Shown here: positions 1 to 6,632 of the stretch, piece by piece
How positions within the stretch are numbered: position 1 is the first letter of the stretch
Layout of the letters: every line of letters begins with the position of its first letter
Assembly (NCBI GenBank): GCA_017622255.1
Contig: JAGARL010000210.1
Coordinates: 1 to 9,473, forward strand
DNA length: 9,473 bases
Source of the DNA: Methanocorpusculum sp.
Lineage (GTDB): Archaea; Halobacteriota; Methanomicrobia; Methanomicrobiales; Methanocorpusculaceae
Reading direction: 5' to 3'
Translations under genes and position numbers: made by a program
The notes under the pieces: generated by a model
The model's database searches: none
Seen by the model: only the letters and a program-made list of their open reading frames with translations
Told to the model about the DNA's origin: nothing

Positions 1-108
1 CTGCCGAAGAAGGTCAGTGTTCTCTCACGCGGGACGGTCTCGCTTGATACCATGAGGGCCTGGAAGCGGGAGATGGATTATGTGTATGCAGGAGGGGAGT
101 TCGCATGA
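1..108 (+). CDS. C-terminal end of an unidentified protein (5' end outside window)
   Basis: Frame 1 is open from the first base and encodes 35 residues before a TGA at 106-108; the tail reads ...SLDTMRAWKREMDYVYAGG... and is polar. I do not recognise the family from so short a fragment. Its stop overlaps the start of the next gene in an ATGA arrangement (105-108), and a GGAGG ribosome binding site for that gene lies inside its last codons, so the two are almost certainly cotranscribed and translationally coupled. Because the partner is a DpnD/PcfM-family protein, this may also be an accessory or mobile-element gene, but that is inference only. Confidence 0.6.
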   Translation: MPKKVSVLSRGTVSLDTMRAWKREMDYVYAGGEFA

Positions 109-290
109 CTTCCCGTACTGCTTCTCATTCGTTCACCTTTGAAATCAGGGAAACACTTTCCCGCTGTGTGACAGTGGAGGCAGACTGTTTTGAGGATGCG
201 TTCCATGAGGTGCGGAGACTGTACAAATCCGGAGATATCATTCTGGACGCCGATAGTTTTTTGGACGGTGAAATTCTCTTCGTGGAATAA
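105..290 (+). CDS. DpnD/PcfM-family small protein
   Basis: A 61-residue protein whose core (FEIRETLSR.VTVEAD near residues 12-27, then SGDIILDADSF.DGEI near 42-57) matches from memory the small DpnD/PcfM-type domain: an FEI.ETLSR beta strand, a VEAD..EDA helix start and a closing hydrophobic/acidic segment. Family members are usually short, of unknown biochemical role, and are found beside restriction-modification, phage and conjugative-plasmid genes. The start is supported by GGAGG at 91-95, nine bases before the ATG, and by the 4-base ATGA overlap with the upstream gene. No signal peptide or membrane segment is visible. The family call rests on pattern recognition without a search; a role cannot be given. 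Confidence 0.75.
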   Translation: MTSRTASHSFTFEIRETLSRCVTVEADCFEDAFHEVRRLYKSGDIILDADSFLDGEILFVE

Positions 291-575
291 TCTCTCCTGC
301 TTTTCTTCTCTTTTTTTGCTGACGCCTCTTTTCTTTGAATATCGGGAAAATCTCTCCGTTCCCCAGTTCGCTCCCCGGACTCCGTTATCGCTCAACTGAC
401 GTCTCGCGAAAACTCCGTCCGTCCCCCGCTCTGTTACATCCTGCCCGCAAAAACCAGGGTGTTTGGTTGCCCATGCCTCCGCTTCTCTCCGGCATCGGCT
501 GTCCCTGAGCTTCGGTCGCGGCAAGCCTTCGGCTTCTCGCTCCCTCGCCCCTGCCCTGCGCGCTCCCATTCGTGT
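291..575. other. Pyrimidine-rich intergenic stretch without a credible gene
   Basis: Between the DpnD-like gene and the gfcR promoter the plus strand is strongly pyrimidine-rich, with T-runs at about 299-316 that could end the upstream operon and C/T-rich segments up to 565. A small hairpin AAGCC-TTC-GGCTT lies near 524-536. Open frames on either strand here have arginine-rich, low-complexity translations and no ribosome binding site, so I do not call genes. The composition differs from both neighbours and may mark the junction of an accessory segment with core chromosome. Confidence 0.5.
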
Positions 576-583
576 ACTATATA
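576..583 (+). promoter_or_regulatory. TATA box of gfcR
   Basis: ACTATATA sits about 26-33 bases before the ATG at 609. In archaea this spacing puts the transcription start at or within a few bases of the start codon, and there is no Shine-Dalgarno sequence in the gap. The gfcR mRNA is therefore probably leaderless. Confidence 0.7.
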
Positions 584-608
584 CCCTTCAAAAACAAACA
601 TAGTACCC

Positions 609-1205
609 ATGTCTTCTTTAGAAGAACTCATGGAAAAAGCACGGATGCTCCATGCAGAAGGACATCCGACAGGTCAGATTGCTGACGAACTCAGCTTATC
701 CACCGACACCATCACCTGGATGTTAACCCAGGGCAAAAATACTGCATCCGCACCAAAGGATGTGCACATTGACTGGACAACAGTCAGCTCTGATGCAACC
801 CTCTTAAATGGCATCGCATCCATGCTCATGGTCAACTTCGAGAACTGCTGTGACGAAGACGAAGAAATCGACGCAGTTGTCGGTGTTGACGCAGCAGGAA
901 TCCCGCTTGCAACCTTAATGGCCGCCGAGCACGGATTAAACCTCGCAATCTACCACCCGTCCAAACACAACGCAGACACCAACTGCGGAAGCATCTCCGG
1001 AAACTTCAGCAAGGTCACCGGCAAGCGCTGCATCATCGTCGATGACTGCATCACAACCGGCAACACCTTAGCAGAAATCGTCACCTACCTCCGCCGCCAC
1101 AAAGCACACCCGGCAGGCATTTGTGTGCTCTTCGATAAGCGCGGTGTCAGAGAAATTGAAGGAGTTCCGGTCTACCCGCTGTTTAGCGTCAAACGTATCG
1201 ACTAA
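609..1205 (+). CDS. gfcR: GfcR-type orotate phosphoribosyltransferase-like regulator
   Basis: A 198-residue protein with an N-terminal helix-turn-helix (about residues 15-42, ending in STDTITWML) and a phosphoribosyltransferase fold carrying the PRPP-binding signature IIVDDCITTGNT at 142-153. This HTH plus PyrE-like architecture is that of archaeal GfcR/PyrE2-like proteins. In haloarchaea GfcR activates sugar-degradation and gluconeogenic genes; in methanogens the target genes are not established, and a plain PyrE catalytic role cannot be excluded. The frame is open upstream to an ATG at 459, but that extension is low-complexity and precedes the TATA box at 576-583, so the start at 609 is preferred. 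It is a single gene with its own promoter; the gap to the thermosome gene contains a separate TATA box, so it is not an operon with it. Confidence 0.85.
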   Translation: MSSLEELMEKARMLHAEGHPTGQIADELSLSTDTITWMLTQGKNTASAPKDVHIDWTTVSSDATLLNGIASMLMVNFENCCDEDEEIDAVVGVDAAGIPLATLMAAEHGLNLAIYHPSKHNADTNCGSISGNFSKVTGKRCIIVDDCITTGNTLAEIVTYLRRHKAHPAGICVLFDKRGVREIEGVPVYPLFSVKRID

Positions 1206-1227
1206 TTGGACACACCAATACAACAGA

Positions 1228-1235
1228 TTTATATA
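1228..1235 (+). promoter_or_regulatory. TATA box of the thermosome gene
   Basis: TTTATATA is a near-consensus archaeal TATA box. A start of transcription near 1255-1262 would give a leader of roughly 20-27 bases that includes the ribosome binding site at 1265-1270. The strong box fits a highly expressed chaperonin. Confidence 0.75.
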
Positions 1236-1264
1236 GACGTCCAATCCACCATTTAATCACGAGT

Positions 1265-1270
1265 TAGGAG
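1265..1270 (+). promoter_or_regulatory. Ribosome binding site of the thermosome gene
   Basis: TAGGAG, 11 bases before the ATG at 1282. It fixes the start codon and contrasts with the leaderless genes elsewhere in the window. Confidence 0.7.
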
Positions 1271-1281
1271 AATAACTAGTT

Positions 1282-2868
1282 ATGGCATACAATCCAAACC
1301 AGCCTGTCGTTATCTTCAAAGATAACGTCGAGCGCACCCCGGGACAGGAAGCACTCCGTTCCAATATCATGGCAGCCAAAGTCCTTGGCGCAACTGTAAG
1401 AACCACTCTTGGTCCGCGCGGTATGGACAAGATGCTCGTTGCAAAGGGAAGCGACGACATCGTCATCACCAACGACGGAGCAACCATCCTCCACGAACTT
1501 GCTGTCGAACACCCGGGAGCAAAACTCGTTGTTGAGGTCGCAGAGACTCAGGACGACGAATGCGGAGACGGAACCACCACCGCCGTTGTTATGATCGGTT
1601 CCTTAATGGAACAGGCAGAGAAACTCATCGACACCGGTGTCCACGCATCCATCATCGCAAAGGGATACAACCTTGGAATGAACAAGGCACTCGAAATCCT
1701 CGACTCCCTCGCAATCGATGTCACGCCGGAAGACAAGCCGATGCTTCTCCAGATTGCCAAGACCGCAATGACCGGAAAGTCCATCGAGAACATCATGGAC
1801 CAGGCATGCGAAGTCATCGTTGACGCAGTCAGCACCGTTGCAGTCGAAAAGAACGGCAAGATGGAAATCAACGAGGACGACATCTTAGTCAAGACCAAGC
1901 GTGCAGACAGCATGACCGCAGAGCTTGTCAAGGGTGTCTTAATCGACAAAGTCAGACCGGACTCCCTTATGCCGAAGAAGATTGACGGTGTCAGAGCTGC
2001 ATTCCTCTCCGGTCCGTTAGAGATTACCAAGACCCAGGCAAAGTCCAAGATTAAGATTCAGTCCGCAGACATGCTCTCCGCATTCTCCGAGGCAGAGCGT
2101 GCAAGACTCAAGGGCATGGCAGACGCATTCGCAGCAGCAGGCGTCAACCTCGTTCTCTGTACCAAGGGAATTGCAGACCCGGTACAGTACTACCTTGCAG
2201 CACAGGGTATCTACGCACTCGAGTTCGTTGCAGAGAAGGACTGCAAGTACGCAGCAAAGGCAACCGGCGGACAGATGATCAACAAGCCGGAGGACTTATC
2301 CGAGGATGTCATCGGAACTGCAGGAAAGCTTGAGATGGACGAAGAGCTTGAGATGACCTTCATCTCCGAGTGTAAGGACCCGAAGGCAGTCACTATCCTC
2401 CTCCGCGGCTCTGCACAGCACTTAGTCGACGAACTCGAGCGTGCAGTCGAAGATGCAAAGCGTGTCGTTCAGGATGTCATCGAAGACGGTTCCTACACCA
2501 TCGGCGGCGGATCTGTCGAGACCGAACTTGCACTCAGACTCCGCGAGTACGCACAGACCGTCGGCGGCCGTGTCCAGCTTGCAATCGAGGGCTACGCAAA
2601 GGCATTCGAGATTATCCCGAAGACCTTAGCAGAGAACTCCGGATTCGACACTGTCGACAAAGTTATCGACCTCCGTCAGGCACACGCAACCGGCAACAAA
2701 TATGCAGGTCTTGATGTCTTCACCGGAAAGGTTGTCGACATGAAGGAAGCCGGTGTTGTTGAGCCGAAGAGAGTTAAGCGTCAGGCAATCCAGAGCTCTT
2801 CTGAAACCGCAATCATCTTAATCCGCATTGATGATATGATGGTTTCCAAGGGCGCAGGCCAGATGTAA
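1282..2868 (+). CDS. ths: Thermosome subunit (group II chaperonin)
   Basis: A 528-residue subunit of the archaeal thermosome, the cytosolic double-ring ATP-dependent folding chamber related to eukaryotic CCT. All hallmark segments are present: LGPRGMDKMLV at 43-53, NDGATIL at 64-70, the nucleotide-binding GDGTTT at 95-100, ERAVEDAKRVV in the returning equatorial domain, GGGSVETELALRLREYA, and IIPKTLAENSGFD. The apical domain lies between, at about 200-360. The C-terminus ends in GAGQM, a short version of the usual Gly/Met-rich tail that projects into the ring cavity. Codon choice is very uniform (GCA, GAC, AAG, ATC favoured), as expected of an abundant protein. It has its own promoter and ribosome binding site and is monocistronic. 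Whether the ring is built of one or several subunit types cannot be told from one gene. Confidence 0.97.
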   Translation: MAYNPNQPVVIFKDNVERTPGQEALRSNIMAAKVLGATVRTTLGPRGMDKMLVAKGSDDIVITNDGATILHELAVEHPGAKLVVEVAETQDDECGDGTTTAVVMIGSLMEQAEKLIDTGVHASIIAKGYNLGMNKALEILDSLAIDVTPEDKPMLLQIAKTAMTGKSIENIMDQACEVIVDAVSTVAVEKNGKMEINEDDILVKTKRADSMTAELVKGVLIDKVRPDSLMPKKIDGVRAAFLSGPLEITKTQAKSKIKIQSADMLSAFSEAERARLKGMADAFAAAGVNLVLCTKGIADPVQYYLAAQGIYALEFVAEKDCKYAAKATGGQMINKPEDLSEDVIGTAGKLEMDEELEMTFISECKDPKAVTILLRGSAQHLVDELERAVEDAKRVVQDVIEDGSYTIGGGSVETELALRLREYAQTVGGRVQLAIEGYAKAFEIIPKTLAENSGFDTVDKVIDLRQAHATGNKYAGLDVFTGKVVDMKEAGVVEPKRVKRQAIQSSSETAIILIRIDDMMVSKGAGQM

Positions 2869-2880
2869 ATATCAACCCCA

Positions 2881-2893
2881 TATCTTTTTTATT
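2881..2893 (+). terminator. Poly-T terminator of the thermosome gene
   Basis: TATCTTTTTTATT begins 13 bases after the stop codon, with no stable hairpin before it, the usual archaeal form of intrinsic terminator. The same T/A-rich stretch is about 30-40 bases before the tRNA-Ser gene and could also contribute to its promoter. Confidence 0.6.
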
Positions 2894-2921
2894 GAAGACG
2901 TTCAATAAGATACAGCAGTTT

Positions 2922-3005
2922 GCCGAGATAGTCTAGTCCGGAAGGGCGGTGGCCTCGAAAGCCTCTGGTGGTAACACCTCGGGAGTTCAAATCTCCCTCT
3001 CGGCG
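2922..3005 (+). tRNA. tRNA-Ser (anticodon CGA), reads UCG
   Basis: An 84-base class II tRNA. Acceptor GCCGAGA (2922-2928) pairs with TCTCGGC (2998-3004), and the discriminator is G3005. The anticodon loop CTCGAAA (2954-2960) carries CGA at 2956-2958. The long variable arm GGTG-GTAA-CACC and the T arm GGGAG-TTCAAAT-CTCCC are clear. The long variable arm with this anticodon identifies serine. The anticodon stem has one apparent U-U mismatch at its second pair. CCA is not encoded, and a short T-run follows at 3006-3009. Confidence 0.95.
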
Positions 3006-3089
3006 TTTTGTGCGCGATTTTGTTTTGTTTCCCGGTTCTCTGAAAATCGGTTGTTCCCGCGTGAATCCACCAAGTGAAAACCGATGTCC

Positions 3090-3102
3090 TTTAATACTTA
3101 TA
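3090..3102 (+). promoter_or_regulatory. Probable TATA box of tRNA-Gly
   Basis: TTTAATACTTATA lies 36-48 bases upstream of the mature tRNA-Gly 5' end. This is suitable for a transcript with a short 5' leader that RNase P removes. It is the only good TATA-like match between the two tRNA genes, so they are probably transcribed separately. Confidence 0.5.
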
Positions 3103-3137
3103 CAGCATTGTAATTAGTGCAACTCGTTGCAGTTCAA

Positions 3138-3209
3138 GCATCGATAGTGTAGTGGTTATCACTAGGCGTTGCCAACGCCTAAACTCGGGTTCGAGTCCCG
3201 GTCGATGCA
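3138..3209 (+). tRNA. tRNA-Gly (anticodon GCC), reads GGC and GGU
   Basis: Acceptor GCATCGA (3138-3144) pairs with TCGATGC (3202-3208), and the discriminator is A3209. The anticodon stem AGGCG/CGCCT encloses TTGCCAA with GCC at 3171-3173. The T arm is CGGG-TTCGAGT-CCCG and the D arm contains AGTGGTTATCACT. All arms pair cleanly. CCA is not encoded. A T-rich run (TTCTTTTTCTT from 3211) follows and probably ends transcription. Confidence 0.95.
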
Positions 3210-3310
3210 CTTCTTTTTCTTGTGTTTCTGAAAAGTTATCAGCAGTATCGTTTTTCCGTATGTCAGGAAATACCCCGCGAGAGCTGACGCTTCCCGGGAA
3301 CTCGTTTTAC

Positions 3311-3326
3311 AAAAAATAAAAAAAAA
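3311..3326 (-). terminator. Poly-T terminator of the small membrane-protein gene (minus strand)
   Basis: An almost uninterrupted A-tract on the plus strand (T-tract for minus-strand transcription) starts five bases beyond the stop codon at 3331-3333. It has no preceding hairpin, consistent with archaeal poly-U termination. Confidence 0.6.
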
Positions 3327-3330
3327 GTGG

Positions 3331-3612
3331 TTATTCTTTTTTCTTAAAGCCGCGAACCGTTGCATAGATAATCGATGCCGGAAGTGCTATCGGCAGATAA
3401 ACGATACCGATTCCCCAGATAAAAAGCACTGCGATATCGAGCAGGTCGCCGACCAATCCCATCACCGAATAGATCAGCGCCAGAACGCCGAAGATGACCA
3501 GTCCTGCAATAAACCAGAAGGGCTTTTGCAGGCAGTAGTAAAACCGCTCGTTCCAGTTCATATCATCTGGCGTTGCTCCTTCCCGTAATCTCGGCACCGG
3601 ATTTAATCCCAT
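3331..3612 (-). CDS. Small two-helix membrane protein of unknown function
   Basis: A 93-residue protein with two hydrophobic segments (about 32-52 and 57-85) joined by a short turn containing one acidic GDLLD patch. The N-terminus is polar and the end is basic (RGFKKKE). I do not recognise a family. It is probably a helical-hairpin inner-membrane protein with both ends on the same side. The start is uncertain. The ATG at 3612 has no ribosome binding site, whereas Met18 (ATG at 3559-3561) is preceded by AAGGAGC 14 bases upstream, and a TATA-like ACTATACTAA just outside 3612 would start transcription inside the first codons. Met18 would give 76 residues with both membrane segments intact. It is divergent from the PP-loop/desulfurase fusion gene, with only 68 bases between the annotated starts. 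Confidence 0.7.
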   Translation of the reverse strand: MGLNPVPRLREGATPDDMNWNERFYYCLQKPFWFIAGLVIFGVLALIYSVMGLVGDLLDIAVLFIWGIGIVYLPIALPASIIYATVRGFKKKE

Positions 3613-3680
3613 AATACTATACTAATACGCTTCTCTCACAAAAGAGGCTTATGCAAAAACCCCCAATATAATACACAACT
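3613..3680. promoter_or_regulatory. Divergent promoter region
   Basis: This 68-base gap must hold promoters for genes in both directions. TATA-like stretches occur at 3616-3627 (ACTATACTAA), 3649-3659 (CTTATGCAAAA) and 3664-3673 (CAATATAATA). The box at 3649-3659 is correctly spaced for a leaderless start at the GTG at 3681. The box at 3664-3673, read on the minus strand, would give a leader of about 28 bases before 3612. Which boxes are used cannot be settled from sequence. Confidence 0.45.
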
Positions 3681-6440
3681 GTGCCGCACGAATATCGTCC
3701 CCCAAAATACCGGCAGAAGAAGAGAAAGCCGGAACACAAGAAAACAGCCCCGAAGGAGAAGCCGAAGTCCTTAGGACTTGAGGTTACCAGAAAGGACAGC
3801 ATCAGAGCAAAGCTGATGAAGCAGCTCTACTGGTGTCCGAACTGCAACATCCCGCTTCTGGCTAAAACCTGCGCCTGCAAAACCGAGTCGGTAAAAATCG
3901 ACCTGCAGCAGCCGTACGATGTGCGCCCTGCCCTGAAGGCCGACTATGACTTAATCCTCCGCCTCATTCAGGAACGCTTCGGCGAGAAGGTCACTCTGCC
4001 GCACATCCTGGTCTTAAACAAAGCAGGCGGCATGGACAGAAACGACCTCATCATCGCAAACGGCGTCCGCTTTGCCTGGCTCAGCTTTGACCAGTCCAAG
4101 CGGCGCTTTGCACTGGATATCGAGGCAGAAGCGCTTCCCTGGCTGATTGGAAAGGCCGACCGCGGAATCGTCCGCTTAGAGGATGCCGCAGTCTCTGTTC
4201 CGGAAGGAAGACTGGGCGGCAAAAAGATTGCCGTAAAACCGCAGGATATCGAGGACGGTATCGTCATTGTCCGCTACAAATCCAAGTACGGAACAGGAAT
4301 CCTCAAAGGCGAAAGCCTGAAGATTAAAGAGCTTGGCGCGGTGGAGCCGGCAAAACAGCTCCCGAACCCGACCTGGGCTGACGCGGTTTCCAAAAACGCC
4401 TTCCACTTAAAGAACATGGAGCGTACCGCAGTCCGTGAGATTCGCCAGAACTTAAGCCTCAAGCCGACGATTAACTGTTCGTTTTCCGGCGGCAAGGACA
4501 GCACAGCCGTGTGGCATATCGCACAGAAGGCAGGGGTAGAGAACGCGTTCTTCATCGACACCGGCCTCGAGTTCCCGGAGACTATTGAGTTTGTGAAATC
4601 CCAGAACGTGGAGTTCATCAGCAAAGCCGGAAACTTCTGGCAGGCAGTGGAAAAGGCAGGACCGCCTGCCAAAGACCACCGCTGGTGCTGTAAGCTCTTA
4701 AAGCTCAACCCGTTAAAGGTTCACTTAAACGAAACCGGCGAATGCCTGACGGTACAGGGCAACCGCTGGTACGAGTCCTGGAACCGTGCAGAGCTCGAAG
4801 CGGTAACCCAGAACCCGAACAACCCCTTACAGCTCAACATCTCGCCAATCCGCTCCTGGCGGGCTCTTGACGTATTCTTCTATCTCTGGCTCAAAGAGGT
4901 TCCCTACAACCCGCTCTACGAGATGGGCTATGAGAGAATCGGCTGTTACTTATGTCCTGCCATGCTCGAAGCAGAACAGGAGAACATGCACAGAACGCAC
5001 CCTGCAATGGCAGAGCGCTGGGATGAGTTCCTGAACCGCTGGGCGGCAGACCGCGGCCTGCCGGAAGAGTACATCTCCTGGGGACTCTGGCGGTGGAAAG
5101 AGCTTCCGCCGAAGATGAAGGAGCTGGTGCGCGAGAAAGGTCTTGACTTAACCGAAAAGCCGGTGAAGAGAAGCACACCTGCATCCGTCGCCCACTTAAT
5201 GCCGGAACACCAGCGGGAAAATCTGGTGGACGACACGCCGGAACCGGCAGTCCCGGAGCTTGATGTCGAAAAGATTCGGTCCGACTTCCCGATGATTGGA
5301 GATATCATCTATCTCGACAATGGAGCAACTTCCTTCTCTCCGCAGTCCGTAATCACTGCGGCCGCCGAGTTCGACCAGAACTACCGCGCAAACGTCGGAC
5401 GCGGTATCCACCGGCTTTCAAAGATTGCAACCCAGAAGTACTGGCATGCACACCAGAAGGTTGCAAAGTTCATCAACGGAGAGGCAGGAACGGTCGTGTT
5501 CACGAAGAACTCCACCGAAGCTCTCAACATGGTTGCCCGCGGCTTCCCCTTCAAAGAAGGGGACACGGTTGTTGCAACCATCCTCGAACACCACTCCAAT
5601 CTTCTTCCCTGGCGTGCTTTAGCCGCAAAGGGCGTGAACCTGCGCATTGTGGGAATCAGAGATGATTTCACCCTTGATATGGACGAACTTCGCGCCATCC
5701 TGGAAGAGGACAAGAGCGTGCGGCTCGTTACCGTCACGCATGCATCCAACGTTACCGGAACGGTGACACCGGTCGAAGAGATTGGCAGACTCTGTAAAGA
5801 GAAGGGAGTCGCGCTTTGCGTTGACGGCGCTCAGGCAGCCCCGCACCGGAAGGTGGATGTGGAAGCCCTTGGCGCTGACTACTACATCTTCTCCGGACAC
5901 AAGATGCTTGGACCAACCGGAACCGGTGTTCTCTGGATGCGGGAGGAGAATCTCGAACCGCTGTTCCTTGGCGGCGGCATGGTGGAAAGTGTTTCTGATG
6001 ACAGCTTTGTTCCGGCATCCGGCTATGCAAAGTATGAAGCAGGAACGCCGAACGTCTCCGGCGGCATTGGACTTGGTGCGGCGGTTGATTATCTCGAAAA
6101 CGTAGGGATGGATGCTGTTTCTGCCCGCGAGAGAAAACTCACCGACCTGCTGATTGACGGTCTCGAAAAAATCGAGGGTGTTACCGTCTATGCCTGCCGG
6201 GATGCGGATGCACGCGTTGGTGCAGTGTCTTTCAGCATCGAAGGCGTTCACCCGCATGAGGTTTCCGCATGGCTGGATGAGGAACATGGAATTGCCGTCC
6301 GTTCCGGCATGCACTGCGCAGAGCCTCTGATGCGGCGTCTCGGTGCCGAAAACGGAACGGTTCGGGCAACCGTTTCCTTCTACAACACGGAAAGCGAGAT
6401 AAATACCCTGGTTTCTGTCATCAGAGAACTTTTGGCATAA
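3681..6440 (+). CDS. Fusion of PUA/PP-loop (PAPS reductase-like) protein with SufS-type cysteine desulfurase
   Basis: A 919-residue two-enzyme fusion with a GTG start. Order of parts: a Lys-rich tail (1-48); a zinc ribbon with WCPNC (C52, C55) and TCACK (C64, C66); a probable PUA-like RNA-binding region near 135-225; a PP-loop ATP-pyrophosphatase domain with SGGKDST at 269-275, a Cys pair at 336-337 and GCYLC at 421-425 (the four Cys fit a [4Fe-4S] site as in APS-type reductases); a linker (about 495-525); then a full cysteine desulfurase (about 525-919) with HHSN at 637-640, PLP lysine K741 in SGHKMLGPTG, and catalytic C879 in RSGMHCAEPLM, the SufS-like form. The canonical PP-loop is intact and no Cys lies between C425 and the desulfurase, so the ECGxH redox cysteine of true PAPS reductases is missing. 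I infer that sulfur from cysteine passes as a persulfide to the PP-loop domain for ATP-dependent thiolation, perhaps of RNA; substrate unknown. Followed by a hairpin terminator; apparently monocistronic. Confidence 0.9.
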   Translation: MPHEYRPPKYRQKKRKPEHKKTAPKEKPKSLGLEVTRKDSIRAKLMKQLYWCPNCNIPLLAKTCACKTESVKIDLQQPYDVRPALKADYDLILRLIQERFGEKVTLPHILVLNKAGGMDRNDLIIANGVRFAWLSFDQSKRRFALDIEAEALPWLIGKADRGIVRLEDAAVSVPEGRLGGKKIAVKPQDIEDGIVIVRYKSKYGTGILKGESLKIKELGAVEPAKQLPNPTWADAVSKNAFHLKNMERTAVREIRQNLSLKPTINCSFSGGKDSTAVWHIAQKAGVENAFFIDTGLEFPETIEFVKSQNVEFISKAGNFWQAVEKAGPPAKDHRWCCKLLKLNPLKVHLNETGECLTVQGNRWYESWNRAELEAVTQNPNNPLQLNISPIRSWRALDVFFYLWLKEVPYNPLYEMGYERIGCYLCPAMLEAEQENMHRTHPAMAERWDEFLNRWAADRGLPEEYISWGLWRWKELPPKMKELVREKGLDLTEKPVKRSTPASVAHLMPEHQRENLVDDTPEPAVPELDVEKIRSDFPMIGDIIYLDNGATSFSPQSVITAAAEFDQNYRANVGRGIHRLSKIATQKYWHAHQKVAKFINGEAGTVVFTKNSTEALNMVARGFPFKEGDTVVATILEHHSNLLPWRALAAKGVNLRIVGIRDDFTLDMDELRAILEEDKSVRLVTVTHASNVTGTVTPVEEIGRLCKEKGVALCVDGAQAAPHRKVDVEALGADYYIFSGHKMLGPTGTGVLWMREENLEPLFLGGGMVESVSDDSFVPASGYAKYEAGTPNVSGGIGLGAAVDYLENVGMDAVSARERKLTDLLIDGLEKIEGVTVYACRDADARVGAVSFSIEGVHPHEVSAWLDEEHGIAVRSGMHCAEPLMRRLGAENGTVRATVSFYNTESEINTLVSVIRELLA

Positions 6441-6446
6441 TTTTTT

Positions 6447-6473
6447 GGAGGGTTTTCCTCCTTTTCTTTGTTT
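6447..6473 (+). terminator. Hairpin terminator after the fusion gene
   Basis: GGAGG (6447-6451) and CCTCC (6457-6461) form a 5-bp stem around GTTTT, followed by TTTTCTTTGTTT. It begins seven bases after the stop codon. Confidence 0.75.
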
Positions 6474-6604
6474 GTCAGAACCACTTCGCGAAAGTGCGTT
6501 TTTCCTGCAAATAAGAGGTATTTTTCAAATCCATGACTGATATCTCGTCATTTTAGGGCGACGGACCTCAGACATAGGGCACTTTCGTGCCACGCGGTCA
6601 GGGG
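6474..6604. other. Gene-free spacer with small hairpins upstream of the structured RNA
   Basis: No coding frame is supported. CGAAAGTGC (6489-6497) is repeated in inverted orientation at 6579-6587 (GCACTTTCG). Each copy also sits in its own small hairpin: CACTT-CGCGA-AAGTG near 6482-6496, followed by a T-run, and GGCAC-TTTC-GTGCC near 6578-6591. The second lies just upstream of the TATA box at 6605 and could be a regulatory site. Confidence 0.4.
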
Positions 6605-6612
6605 TTTATATA
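6605..6612 (+). promoter_or_regulatory. Strong TATA box of the candidate RNA gene
   Basis: TTTATATA, identical to the box of the thermosome gene, stands in an intergenic region with no protein gene starting within 430 bases downstream. Transcription is expected to begin around 6633-6638. Its strength suits a stable RNA. Confidence 0.7.
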
Positions 6613-6632
6613 CTTGAAGATTGAATCATAAG

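Noticed and set aside
78..569. 163-residue open frame on the minus strand
   Set aside because: It runs antisense across the DpnD-like gene and the skewed spacer, has an Arg/Glu-rich low-complexity translation and no promoter or ribosome binding site.
459..608. Upstream extension of gfcR to the ATG at 459
   Set aside because: The added 50 residues are low-complexity and precede the TATA box at 576-583; the HTH domain begins shortly after the ATG at 609, the normal start for the family.
3046..3085. Inverted repeat ATCGGTT/AACCGAT between the tRNA genes
   Set aside because: Seven bases with a 26-base gap is within chance expectation and sits near no start or stop that it would explain.
5619..6314. 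231-residue open frame on the minus strand
   Set aside because: It is the shadow of the cysteine desulfurase domain, which has all catalytic motifs in the plus-strand frame.
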